This document shows positions 33,491 through 41,742 of a DNA stretch of 64,000 bases, in pieces. The notes below the pieces were generated by a model. It saw nothing but the letters and a program-made list of their open reading frames with translations. It did not search any database and had not been told where the DNA came from. This DNA comes from Cellulomonas fimi ATCC 484 (GTDB taxonomy: Bacteria; Actinomycetota; Actinomycetes; Actinomycetales; Cellulomonadaceae), in contig NC_015514.1 of assembly GCF_000212695.1 (NCBI RefSeq), forward strand, positions 3,658,001 to 3,722,000, written 5' to 3'. How positions within the stretch are numbered: position 1 is the stretch's first letter; each line of letters starts with the position of its first letter. Both the position numbers and the translations under genes were made by a program.

Positions 33491-35664
33491 CAGTAGACGT
33501 TCCCGTGCGCCCGGAAGTCCCGCCACACGTTCTCGAAGAAGTCGTCGTCCTCGGGGATCGGTCGCCGTGGCCGCCACCGGAACACCGGCACGCCCGCGGG
33601 ATCGTCGACCTTCCGCTCGACCACGGGCGCCCAGTCGACGTCCGGCGCCGAGCACCCCGGCGGCACCCAGCCCGTCTCCTGCACCACGTCGTCGAGCGCG
33701 CCGCCGTCGAGCCGGAACCGGAACACGTCCGGCAGGTCGAGCTCGTCGTCGGCCGACGGCCCGTAGCCGACGCGCGGCAGCGTGCCCTCCGAGTCGCTGT
33801 ACAGCACCGACCCGCGCGAGCGCCCGCCGTGCGCGACGTAGTCGGCCATCGCGGACAGGTACACGTAGGCGCTGGTGAGGATGTCGCGGACGAGGAACGT
33901 GCGGTTGACGGACCGGCGCGACGTCGCGTCGGCCGTGACGAGGTCCGCGTACCCGGACAGCCACTCGTGCACCTGCACGAGCGCCTCGTGGATCGACGCC
34001 GCGGACCGCACCGGCCCGGCCTTGGCGCTCATGAGCACCTGGACGTCCCGCAGCAGGTCACCGGTGTTGTCGGGCACGCCGGCGGCCGCCCGTCGCGACG
34101 CCCGCTCGACGAGGTCGAGGGCGCCGTCGAGCACGGGTGCCGCCGCGGCCGCGAAGTCCGGCACGGCCACCGGGTCGACGGAGCGCCGGGCCGCGATGAA
34201 CTGCGCCGCGCGCGTCGCCCCGACCTGCCCGCTGTTGAGCGCCGCGCCGCCGGGCCGGTAGACGCCGTGCGCCCCGCCCGCCTCCCCGACGGGGAAGAAG
34301 CCCGTGACGTTGGACTGCCACCACGCGTCGACGACGAGCCCGCCGTTGTTGTGCTGCGCGCACACGTCCACCTCGAGCAGGTCGGTCTCGAGGTCCACGT
34401 ACGGATTCTTCTGCAGGTAGAACTGGTACGCGGGCTCGTTCATGCGGCGCAGCCGCTCAATGGGGGTCCCGAACAGGACGCCCGCCCGGTCGAGGTACTC
34501 GTACGCCTCCGGGCTCAGCGCGGTGGGGTCGAACGACTCCTGCACGGGGTTGCGGCGGAAGTCGAGGAACACGCGCCGCCCGCGCAGCACCGTCTCCCGG
34601 TAGACGAGCAGGTCGATCAGCGACGAGCCGTCGAGCGCCTTCCGGATGTCGAACGGCCACTGGTAGCCCTTGAGGAAGACGAGCGACATGAGCCGCCCGT
34701 AGTCGCCGATCGCCTCGGTGAGGAACTCGCGCTCGTCGCCGCCGTCGGCGTCGGTCGACACGAACCGCGGGACGACCTGCATGTACGTGCCGGAGACGTT
34801 CCACCGCGGGTGCGTCGACGCGAGCCCGAACTGCCACTCCGTGAGGTTCTTGCCGTGGACGCCCGCGCGGTACGCGGCCCCGGACGCGCCCCACTGGCCG
34901 TTCGGGAAGACGCGCGTCGCGTACATGCCCGCGGGGCCGCCCGTCGCGTAGACGATGGTGGTGCACCGGAACAGGAGGAACGGCGACCGCGAGCCGTCGT
35001 GCGGCACGTCGGTGCGCAGCACGAGCAGGCCGACGACCTCCGTCTCGCGCTCGGCCGCGGTCGCACCGTCGTCGGCGGGAGCCCCGTCCGCCGCCGGCGC
35101 ACCGCCCGCCACGGGCCGCACCACGACGTCGACCACGCGGCACTCGTCGAAGATGCGCGTGCCGTTGCGGTGCACCTTCTTCTCGAGCTGCTCGACCATC
35201 GACCTGCTGGTGTACGGGCCCACCGACGTGGCGCGCCGGCGCGGGTCGTGGTCCGTCTTGTAGCCGATGAACTCCCCGAACCGGTTCTGCGGGAACGGCA
35301 CCCCGAGGTCGCACAGCCGCAGGAACCCGCGCGCCGACAGCGCCGCCTCCGCGAGCGCGTTGTCGCCGTCCATCGCGCCGCCCGCGAACAGCGTCTCGGC
35401 CATCTCGCGCACGGAGTCGCCGTCGCCGCCCGACAGCGTCAGCTTGTAGTAGGTCTGCTTGTCCGAGCCTGCGTTGCGGGAGGCGCCCGCGTTCACCTTG
35501 TCGGCCACCATGACGACGTCGTCGTGGCCGAGCTCCCACAGCCGGTCGGCGGCGCTGAACCCCGCGGAGCCGGTGCCCACGACGACGGTGCGCGCCGTGA
35601 CGACGGGGACGTCGTGACCGCCGATGCGGACGGTCTGCGGCTCGTGTCGGTCGGTGTCGCTCAT
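33490..35664 (-). CDS. FAD-dependent oxidoreductase, fumarate-reductase/succinate-dehydrogenase flavoprotein-like
   Basis: Soluble flavoprotein of 724 residues. The FAD-binding GTGSAGFSAADRL begins at Gly30, and YATGGPAGMYATR and FPVGEAGGAHGVYRPGGAAL follow, the last near residue 465 and matching the FrdA/L-aspartate-oxidase active-site Arg loop. The covalent-FAD His motif of SdhA is absent, and no iron-sulfur or membrane partner is encoded nearby. A Pro/Ala/Asp linker near residue 190 is low complexity. It sits between an SDR and an SGNH esterase, so oxidation or reduction of a carbohydrate-derived acid or enol is plausible but unproven. Confidence 0.85.
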   Translation of the reverse strand: MSDTDRHEPQTVRIGGHDVPVVTARTVVVGTGSAGFSAADRLWELGHDDVVMVADKVNAGASRNAGSDKQTYYKLTLSGGDGDSVREMAETLFAGGAMDGDNALAEAALSARGFLRLCDLGVPFPQNRFGEFIGYKTDHDPRRRATSVGPYTSRSMVEQLEKKVHRNGTRIFDECRVVDVVVRPVAGGAPAADGAPADDGATAAERETEVVGLLVLRTDVPHDGSRSPFLLFRCTTIVYATGGPAGMYATRVFPNGQWGASGAAYRAGVHGKNLTEWQFGLASTHPRWNVSGTYMQVVPRFVSTDADGGDEREFLTEAIGDYGRLMSLVFLKGYQWPFDIRKALDGSSLIDLLVYRETVLRGRRVFLDFRRNPVQESFDPTALSPEAYEYLDRAGVLFGTPIERLRRMNEPAYQFYLQKNPYVDLETDLLEVDVCAQHNNGGLVVDAWWQSNVTGFFPVGEAGGAHGVYRPGGAALNSGQVGATRAAQFIAARRSVDPVAVPDFAAAAAPVLDGALDLVERASRRAAAGVPDNTGDLLRDVQVLMSAKAGPVRSAASIHEALVQVHEWLSGYADLVTADATSRRSVNRTFLVRDILTSAYVYLSAMADYVAHGGRSRGSVLYSDSEGTLPRVGYGPSADDELDLPDVFRFRLDGGALDDVVQETGWVPPGCSAPDVDWAPVVERKVDDPAGVPVFRWRPRRPIPEDDDFFENVWRDFRAHGNVY

Positions 35665-35754
35665 GTCGTGGTCCTCGTCGTGCGTGCGGCGTGCGGTGGG
35701 CGGGGCGGCACCGGGGTGCGCGGTGCCGGGTGCGGGGGCTGTGGCGCGGCGTGG

Positions 35755-36549
35755 TCAGAGCACCGGGATGTGCATGCCGCCGTCGACGTGGAACACCTCG
35801 CCGGTCGAGTACGGCGTCTGCCCCGACGCGAGGATCGCGACGGCGCCGGCGACGTCGGCCGGACGGCCCCAGCGGGCGATCGGCGCGAGCCCGCCCTCGA
35901 AGAGCGCGTCGTAGCGCGCCGCGACGCCGGCCGTCATGTCGGTCGCGATGACGCCGGGCCGGACCTCGTAGACGACGATGCCCTCGGGGGCGAGCCGCGC
36001 CGCGAAGAGCTGCGTCGCCATCGCGACGCCGGCCTTCGAGACGCAGTAGTCGCCGCGGTTCGTGGAGACGGTGGTCGCGGACACCGACGAGACGTTGACG
36101 ACGGTGGCGACGGGACCGTCGGGCGGCTCGGGCAGCGTGTCGAGCGGGCCGCGGAGCGCGATGACGCGGTTCGCGAACGTCTGGGTGAGGAAGTACGGGC
36201 CGCGCAGGTTGATGCCCAGGACGCGGTCGAACGACTCGGCGCCCGCCTCCAGGAGGTCCGCGCGGACGGTCGGGGCGACGCCCGCGTTGTTCACGAGCAC
36301 GTCGAGCCGTCCCCAGGCGTCGACCGCGTCGTCGACGTAGCGCCGGTGGTCGTCGAGGTCGGCGACCGAGCCGCGCACGTAGCGGACGCGGTCGTGGGCG
36401 CCCGCGAGCTCGCGCAGCCCGGCGAGGACGTCGGTCGGCTCCTCGCGCGTGGCGAGGATCGACACGGCGTACCCGTCGGCGAGCAGCCGCTGCGTGATGC
36501 CGAGGCCGATGCCCCGGTTGCCTCCGGTGACCAGTGCGACTGCCGGCAT
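35755..36549 (-). CDS. Short-chain dehydrogenase/reductase
   Basis: Classical SDR of 264 residues with cofactor motif VTGGNRGIGLGI at 7-18, NNAG at about 91-94, catalytic Ser in NVSSVSA, and the Tyr/Lys pair in DYCVSKAG. It ends in the family-typical VDGGMHIPVL. First gene of the SDR-flavoprotein-esterase unit, 90 bases before the flavoprotein. A LacI-like operator lies 80 bases upstream. The resemblance to 3-ketoacyl-ACP or gluconate-5-dehydrogenase types is too general to fix a substrate. Confidence 0.9.
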   Translation of the reverse strand: MPAVALVTGGNRGIGLGITQRLLADGYAVSILATREEPTDVLAGLRELAGAHDRVRYVRGSVADLDDHRRYVDDAVDAWGRLDVLVNNAGVAPTVRADLLEAGAESFDRVLGINLRGPYFLTQTFANRVIALRGPLDTLPEPPDGPVATVVNVSSVSATTVSTNRGDYCVSKAGVAMATQLFAARLAPEGIVVYEVRPGVIATDMTAGVAARYDALFEGGLAPIARWGRPADVAGAVAILASGQTPYSTGEVFHVDGGMHIPVL

Positions 36550-36628
36550 CGTCGACGTCCTCCGTGCGCGTCCGGACGCCGTGGCACGGCGTCGTCCACG
36601 GCGATCCTGACACGCGGACCGGTGCGAG

Positions 36629-36642
36629 GGCAAGCGCTTTCC
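36629..36642 (-). promoter_or_regulatory. LacI-type operator upstream of the SDR operon
   Basis: GGCAAGCGCTTTCC is palindromic apart from one position and contains AAGCGCTT, the same core as the site before the second Gfo/Idh gene. It lies in the 149-base gap between the divergent SDR and AEC genes. Confidence 0.6.
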
Positions 36643-36698
36643 GGCTCGCGCCGGGCGTGACAGGATGACGACGTGCACCCCGCGAGCGTCCGCCGCTG

Positions 36699-37721
36699 AT
36701 GGGCGCCGTCCTCACCGCGCTGGGCACGCTCACCGCCGTCGTCGCCGCCGGGTGGCTCCTCGGACGGCTCGGGGTGCTCGGCCCGCACGCGCCGACCGTG
36801 CTCGCGCGCGTCGTGTTCACCGTCGCGACCCCGGCGCTGCTGCTGGTCAGCATCGCCCGCACCGACCTGCACGTCCTCGCGTCACGCTCCGCCCTGGCGA
36901 CCTGGACCAGCACGGCGCTCGTCGCGCTCGTCGCCGCCCTCGTGCTGCGCCTCGTCCTGCGCCGGTCGGCCGGTGACGTCACGATCGGGACGCTCGCGTC
37001 CTCCTACGTCAACGCCGGCAACCTCGGCCTGGCGCTCGCGGTGTTCCTGCTCGGCGACCCCGTGGCCGCGGTCCCGGCGCTGCTGTTCCAGCTCCTCGTC
37101 CTGGCGCCGATCGCGTTCACCGTCCTCGACGCGCACCGTTCCCGGTCCGCGGCGCCCGGCACCGACCGCGCCCGCACGCTCCCGGTCGCCGCTCCCGACG
37201 ACGCCGTCGACGAGGACGGCACCGCGTCGCCGAGCAGCACCACCACGGGCGTGGGACGCGCCGTGGTGGCCACCGCCCGGCGGACGTTCAGCAACCCGAT
37301 CATCGTCGGCACGCTCGCGGGCCTCGTGCTCGCCGCCCTCCCGTGGGACCTGCCCGACGTCGTCTACGGCCCCCTCGACCTCGTCGGTGCCACCGCCGCC
37401 CCGCTCGCGCTGCTGACGTTCGGCATGTCGCTCGCGGTGCCCGCCGCCGACCGCGAGCGCGCACCACACCCCGACCTCGTGCTCGCCGTCGTCCTGCGCT
37501 CGGCGATCCACCCGGCGCTCGCCGCGCTCGTCGCGACCGCCCTGGGGCTCGACGGGGACGCACGCCTCGCCGTCGTCGCGATGGCTGCGCTACCGACGGC
37601 GCAGAACGTCCTCGTCTACGCGATCCAGTACGGCCGCGGCCAGGGGCTCGCGCGCGACGCGGGCCTCGTCACGACCCTGCTGGCCCTGCCCGTCCTGCTC
37701 GTGGTGACCGCCGCGCTGTGA
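36699..37721 (+). CDS. AEC-family transporter (auxin efflux carrier type)
   Basis: Polytopic inner-membrane carrier of 340 residues with about ten hydrophobic segments split by a charged, Asp/Ser/Thr-rich loop (about 145-190). Typical features are the AEC-like SSYVNAGNLGLALAVFLLG in the first half and PTAQNVLVYAIQYG near the end. Bacterial members export or import organic anions such as malate or malonate. The ATG at 36699 shares a base with the TGA of an upstream nine-codon frame (GTG 36673), a possible leader. No operon partner follows. Confidence 0.88.
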   Translation: MGAVLTALGTLTAVVAAGWLLGRLGVLGPHAPTVLARVVFTVATPALLLVSIARTDLHVLASRSALATWTSTALVALVAALVLRLVLRRSAGDVTIGTLASSYVNAGNLGLALAVFLLGDPVAAVPALLFQLLVLAPIAFTVLDAHRSRSAAPGTDRARTLPVAAPDDAVDEDGTASPSSTTTGVGRAVVATARRTFSNPIIVGTLAGLVLAALPWDLPDVVYGPLDLVGATAAPLALLTFGMSLAVPAADRERAPHPDLVLAVVLRSAIHPALAALVATALGLDGDARLAVVAMAALPTAQNVLVYAIQYGRGQGLARDAGLVTTLLALPVLLVVTAAL

Positions 37722-37775
37722 CCGTCCGGCCCGCGCCACGCGGCGGGGGACGCGCGCGATCTCGCGCCGTCGAGT

Positions 37776-37804
37776 TTGACGATAGTGATTCTCATCATTA
37801 GTTT
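37776..37804 (+). promoter_or_regulatory. Probable leaderless promoter with Fur/Zur-like box
   Basis: TTGACG (37776-37781) and TAGTTT (37799-37804) are 17 bp apart, placing the transcription start at or next to the ATG at 37813. The spacer is a rare AT-rich island, and its CGATAGTGATTCTCA (37780-37794) partly matches actinobacterial Zur/Fur boxes. No ribosome-binding site precedes the start codon. Confidence 0.6.
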
Positions 37805-37812
37805 CACGCTCC

Positions 37813-39144
37813 ATGCGTCCCCCGTCCCCGCGCCGTCGCGCGCGCGCCCTCGTCGCCGCCCTCGCACTCCTCCCGCTCGCCGCCTGCGCCACCGGCACCG
37901 GCGCCGCCACGCGCGAGGCCGCCCCGTCGACGAGCGCGCCCGTCACCTCCAGCCTCGTCGTCGCCGACCCCGCCGCCGCAGCCGTGCACGCCTACGCGTT
38001 GCCGGGCCACGAGCTGCTCGGCACGCTCGACGGCCTGGCCGTCCACGAGCACGCGGGCTTCGTCCAGCTCGAGGACGGACGACTGCTGGCCGCCGGCCAG
38101 GAGCCCGCCGAGCTCGTCGCGCTCACGGTCACGGCCGACGGCCCGCAGGTCGTCGCCCGCACCCCGCTCCCCGGGGCCGCCGTCCACATCGCCGTCGACC
38201 CCGACGAAGGGCTCGCTGCCGTCAGCACGTCGAGCACGACGGAGGGCGAGGGGGCGATCACGCTCGTGGACCTCGACTCGCTGGAGCCCCGCGGCACGCT
38301 CGACGTCGCGACGACCGAGCCGGGCGTCGTGCTCGCGGGGGGAGCCGTGCTGCACCGCGACGGGGCCGAGCAGGGCACCGTTGCGCTGTATCCCGCGGAC
38401 GTCGCCGTCGGAGCCGACGGACCTGTCGAGCCCACCGCGAGCGCGCCGACCGGGGCCTGGGCTCACGGCGAGGCCGTCGTCGACGGGCACCTCCTGCAGG
38501 CCACCGACGCGGGCCTCGAACGGTTCCACGTCGCGCGCGACCACCTCGACGCCGAGCCCACCGTCCCGTGGTCGGCGGACGGCGCGGACTGGGGCCGCGC
38601 CTACTACCTGCGCGTCGTCGGCTCCACGTCGCCGCGCGTGTGGAGCTACGTGCGCGACCAGACGGCCGACGCGTGGGGCGAGTGGCGCAACGACGTGTGG
38701 GTGCTCGCGCCCGACGCCGACGCCGCCGAGCGACGACCGCTCGGCACGGGCCTGGCGTTCCGGTTCGCCGTCGGCGGCCACCGCGTGCTGTTCGCCCGCA
38801 TGCATCCGGACGGGTACAGCGCGCACGTCGTCGACGCGGCCCCGGGCTCCCCGACCTTCCTCGACACGCTCCGCACCGTCCCTCTCCCGACCCCGAGCGG
38901 CGCGCCCGCCGCGGACGCGGACGCGGACGCCGTGTGGTCCTCGCCGGGACGGCCGATCGCCGCGCTCACACCGGACGGCGCCACCGGCTACGTCTCACGC
39001 GGCGGCGACGGCGTCGTCGACGTCCTCGACGTCGAGGCCGGAACCGTCACGGGCACGATCGACGTGCCGACGCCGCTCGACGGCGGCGGCTACCTCGTGG
39101 TGGCGCGCAGCGGCGAGGCCCTGGTCGACCTGCTCGGCCGGTGA
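37813..39144 (+). CDS. Beta-propeller-like lipoprotein, possible AztD-type metallochaperone
   Basis: Secreted lipoprotein of 443 residues: MRPPSPRRRAR, a hydrophobic core, then PLAAC with Cys25 as the lipidation site. The mature part has repeated strand patterns such as VVADPAAAAVHAYALPG and GDGVVDVLDVEAG, as in a seven-bladed propeller, and His-containing segments VHEHAGF and WAHGEAVVDGH. These and the metal-regulator-like promoter suggest a zinc-binding AztD-like protein, but no zinc ABC transporter is adjacent and the name is tentative. It could instead be another PQQ/YVTN-like propeller protein. Confidence 0.7.
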   Translation: MRPPSPRRRARALVAALALLPLAACATGTGAATREAAPSTSAPVTSSLVVADPAAAAVHAYALPGHELLGTLDGLAVHEHAGFVQLEDGRLLAAGQEPAELVALTVTADGPQVVARTPLPGAAVHIAVDPDEGLAAVSTSSTTEGEGAITLVDLDSLEPRGTLDVATTEPGVVLAGGAVLHRDGAEQGTVALYPADVAVGADGPVEPTASAPTGAWAHGEAVVDGHLLQATDAGLERFHVARDHLDAEPTVPWSADGADWGRAYYLRVVGSTSPRVWSYVRDQTADAWGEWRNDVWVLAPDADAAERRPLGTGLAFRFAVGGHRVLFARMHPDGYSAHVVDAAPGSPTFLDTLRTVPLPTPSGAPAADADADAVWSSPGRPIAALTPDGATGYVSRGGDGVVDVLDVEAGTVTGTIDVPTPLDGGGYLVVARSGEALVDLLGR

Positions 39145-39168
39145 GCAGGGGCGCCGCGGGCGGGACGG

Positions 39169-39441
39169 TCAGACGTTCTGCTCGCGGTCCACGTTGCGCG
39201 GCGCGTCCGGGACCCGCACGCCGCGCGGCTCCAGCGCACGCACGACGAACGACCCGACCACGCCGGTGAGGCCGAGCGTGTAGCCGACCGAGGTCAGCGT
39301 CACGAGGACGCTCGCGAGCCACTGCGTCCGGACGAGCGCGTCCGGGTGCCCGGCCAGCCAGGACAGCACGAACGACCCGAGGAGCAGCCCCGTGCTCCAC
39401 CAGAACATCTGGGCGGCTGTCAGACGGGGCGGCACGGCCAC
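39169..39441 (-). CDS. Small two-pass membrane protein
   Basis: Unrecognised protein of 90 residues with two hydrophobic segments, MFWWSTGLLLGSFVLSWLAG and the stretch around LASVLVTLTSVGYTLGLTG, and a charged tail ending RNVDREQNV. The GTG at 39441 is chosen because AGAGGAG lies 6 bases upstream; an upstream ATG at 39537 gives an unlikely Arg-rich extension. It converges with the lipoprotein gene at a distance of 24 bases. Confidence 0.7.
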   Translation of the reverse strand: MAVPPRLTAAQMFWWSTGLLLGSFVLSWLAGHPDALVRTQWLASVLVTLTSVGYTLGLTGVVGSFVVRALEPRGVRVPDAPRNVDREQNV

Positions 39442-39520
39442 GGCGTGCTCCTCTCGCTCGCCGTCGGCGTCGACGGCGGGGCGACACCTGCCGCCCCGCC
39501 GCACGCTAGCGCTCGCGAGC

Positions 39521-39916
39521 TCAGGGAGTCGCGGCAACCGGCTGCGCCGGGTCGGCGGGAGCCGCGGCCGCGTGGTCGACGAACCCGCGGATCTCCGCGT
39601 CCTCGTCCAGGACCTCCGCGACCAGCGCCGCGAGGTCGGCCACGTCGTCCGTCTCGACGACGTAGTACCCGCCGACCTGCTCGACGACCTCCCCGTACGG
39701 TCCCTCGCTCACGGTCCGTCCGCCGTCCGCGGCCCGGCGCACGACGAGGGCGCTGGTCGAGTGCGTGAGCTCCTCGCCGCCGACGATCACGTGCCCCCGG
39801 CTCGGGGCGACGCGGGCCAGCTCGGCGTGCCGGGCGGAGTTCCGCGCCTGCGCGTCGTCGTCGCGCGCGTCCCACGCGGTCTCGTCGCCCCGCAGCATCA
39901 CCAGGTACCTCGCCAT
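39521..39916 (-). CDS. YCII-related (DGPF-type) protein
   Basis: Small soluble protein of 131 residues beginning MARYLVMLRGDETAW and containing SEGPYGEVVEQVGGYYVVE, the DGPF/PhnB-like core of YCII-domain proteins. Members often sit beside ECF sigma factors; none is here. It folds as a ferredoxin-like dimer with a conserved His/Asp pair and has no firm function. Start ATG 39916, after GAGGGAGGAGAGG. Confidence 0.82.
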   Translation of the reverse strand: MARYLVMLRGDETAWDARDDDAQARNSARHAELARVAPSRGHVIVGGEELTHSTSALVVRRAADGGRTVSEGPYGEVVEQVGGYYVVETDDVADLAALVAEVLDEDAEIRGFVDHAAAAPADPAQPVAATP

Positions 39917-40026
39917 GACACCTCTCCTCCCTCGGGGCGCCCGGTGCACCCACGCACCACGATGACGCTCGGCACCCGCACGTCTCGACACGGCGCGCGC
40001 CGTCGCCACGGGCTGGCGGCGGGTGG

Positions 40027-41556
40027 TCAGGGGAACAGACGCGACTCGGCGGCGTCCCAGTGGGGCGTGCCGGGGGTGCCGGGTCCGCCCGGCTCGTAGC
40101 GGCGCAGGTCGAGGCCGCGGGCGCCCGCGGCGCGCAGGTCGGCGAGGCTCCCGTGCAGGACGCCGGCGGCCCGCGCCTGCACCAGGACGTTGCCGAGCGC
40201 GGCGCCCTCGACGGGTCCGGCGACGACGGGCAGGCCGGTCGCGTCGGCGGTGAGGCGGCACAGCAGCTCGTTGCGGACACCGCCCCCGACCACGTGCACG
40301 ACCTGGACGTCCCGGCCGGACAGGTCCGCCGCCTGGCGCACGGCACGTCGGTACGCGAGCGCGAGCGAGTCGAGGATGCAGCGGACGACCTCGGCCTGGC
40401 TCTGCGGCGGCGTCTGCCCGGTGCGGACGGCGGCGGCCGCGATCCGGGCGGGCATGTCACCGGGCGGCAGGAAGTCGGGCGCGTCGATGTCGACCACCGT
40501 GGTCAGCGCGGGGACCTGCGCGGCGGCGGCGAGCAGGTCGGGTGGGTCCGCGGGCAGCCCGGCGTCGTTCCAGGTGCGCAGCGTCTCCTGGAGCACCCAC
40601 AGGCCCATGACGTTCTTGAGGTACCGGACGGTGCCGTCGACGCCGGCCTCGTTGGTGAAGTTCGCGGCACGGCTCGCCTCGGTGAGGACGGGCGCGTCGA
40701 GCTCGAGCCCGACGAGCGACCACGTGCCGCACGAGACGTACGCGAACTCAGGCGACGCCGCGGGAACGGCGACGACGGCCGAGGCGGTGTCGTGCGACCC
40801 GACCGTCCACACGGGCAGCGGCGCGTGGTGGCCGAGGTCGGCGCGGACGTCGTCGCGGACGTGCCCGAGCAGGACCCCGGGCGCGCGCAGCGGCGGCAGC
40901 AGGCCGGTGTCGATCCCGAGCCGCTCGGCGACGTCGGTGGTCCACGTGCGCGTCGTCGCGTCGAGCAGCCCCGTCGTCGAGGCGTTGGTGACCTCGGCGA
41001 CCGCGGTGCCGGTCAGCCACGCACCGAGCAGGTCAGGGACGAGCAGCGCCTGCCGGGCCGACGCGAGCGCGGCCGTGCCCTGTGCGGCGACGAGCTGGAA
41101 CACGGTGTTGAACGGCTGCACCTGCAGGCCGGTGCGGGCGTAGAGCTCGGCCGCGGGGACCGTCGCGAACACCTTCTCGGGGATGCCGTCGGTGCGCGCG
41201 TCGCGGTAGTGCACGGGGTTGGCGACGAGAGCGCCGTCCGCGTCGAGCAGGCCCACGTCGACGGCCCACGAGTCGATGCCGACGCCGGCCAGCGTGCCGA
41301 CCTCGCGCGTCGCCGCGCGCAGCCCGTCGAGCACGCCGCGGTACAGCGCGAGCACGTCCCAGTGCAGCGTCTCGCGGGTCGGCCCCGCCACCGCCCCCGC
41401 CGTCGCTCCGGGCACGGTGGGCACGCGTACGGGACCGTTGGGGAACCGGTTGACCTCGTGCAGCAGCACGCGCGGCCCGTCCCCCTCGTCGACCACCCGC
41501 CCGACAATGACCCGCCCCGACGACGCCCCGAGGTCGACGGCGGCGAACGCCGTCAT
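40027..41556 (-). CDS. rhaB: L-rhamnulokinase (FGGY family)
   Basis: Phosphorylates L-rhamnulose to L-rhamnulose-1-phosphate with ATP. The 509 residues show the FGGY kinase plan: AAVDLGASSGRVIVG at the N-terminus, GIDSWAVDVGLLD, catalytic Asp in VGSHDTASAV, SCGTWSLVGLELD, and the C-terminal ATP-binding VHVVGGGVRNELLCRLTAD. It is the last of the rhamnose genes, 186 bases after the aldolase/dehydrogenase, across a hairpin and a G-rich tract that may reduce read-through or separate its expression. Confidence 0.94.
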   Translation of the reverse strand: MTAFAAVDLGASSGRVIVGRVVDEGDGPRVLLHEVNRFPNGPVRVPTVPGATAGAVAGPTRETLHWDVLALYRGVLDGLRAATREVGTLAGVGIDSWAVDVGLLDADGALVANPVHYRDARTDGIPEKVFATVPAAELYARTGLQVQPFNTVFQLVAAQGTAALASARQALLVPDLLGAWLTGTAVAEVTNASTTGLLDATTRTWTTDVAERLGIDTGLLPPLRAPGVLLGHVRDDVRADLGHHAPLPVWTVGSHDTASAVVAVPAASPEFAYVSCGTWSLVGLELDAPVLTEASRAANFTNEAGVDGTVRYLKNVMGLWVLQETLRTWNDAGLPADPPDLLAAAAQVPALTTVVDIDAPDFLPPGDMPARIAAAAVRTGQTPPQSQAEVVRCILDSLALAYRRAVRQAADLSGRDVQVVHVVGGGVRNELLCRLTADATGLPVVAGPVEGAALGNVLVQARAAGVLHGSLADLRAAGARGLDLRRYEPGGPGTPGTPHWDAAESRLFP

Positions 41557-41616
41557 GCCCTGGTCCCGGGACCGCCACCGCGCCGGGCTGCACCGGCGAG
41601 CTCGTCACTCCCCGTC

Positions 41617-41663
41617 GAGCTCGTCAGCTCCAGCTCACGAGCTCGACCGGAGCTGACGAGCTC
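41617..41663 (-). terminator. Hairpin between rhamnose aldolase and kinase genes
   Basis: Perfect 15-bp arms (41617-41631 with 41649-41663) built from GAGCTC and GTCAGCTCC elements, 17-base loop. It lies 80 bases past the aldolase/dehydrogenase stop and 61 before the rhaB start. Confidence 0.65.
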
Positions 41664-41664
41664 G

Positions 41665-41740
41665 GCGGGGTGGGTGGGGTGGGTGGGGTCGAGGGGGGGC
41701 CGGGCGGGGGCCGCGAGGCGGGGGCCGCGAGGCGGGGGCG
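41665..41740 (+). repeat. G-tract and 15-bp repeats in the rhaB upstream gap
   Basis: 41667-41689 is a run of GGG or GGGG blocks separated by single T bases, a strong intramolecular quadruplex pattern on the plus strand, which is the template strand for the rhamnose genes. Further on, GGGGGCCGCGAGGC repeats directly twice before 41740. Confidence 0.8.
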
Positions 41741-41742
41741 GG

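Noticed and set aside
36629..36642. Treating every AGCGCT core as a regulator site
   Set aside because: AGCGC occurs often by chance in this DNA; only sites with both outer GG/CC arms near a gene start were kept.
33022..36660. A 1,212-codon plus-strand frame opposite the flavoprotein operon
   Set aside because: Composition is typical of antisense of GC-rich genes (Arg/Val/His/Asp-rich), with no motif; SGNH, flavoprotein and SDR motifs are on the minus strand.
39169..39537. Longer start (ATG 39537) for the small membrane protein
   Set aside because: The extension is Arg-rich with no conservation cue, whereas GTG 39441 has a strong AGAGGAG ribosome-binding site.
41665..41740. G-rich tract considered as a replication or transfer origin
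   Set aside because: No DnaA boxes, AT-rich unwinding element, or replication/relaxase genes nearby.
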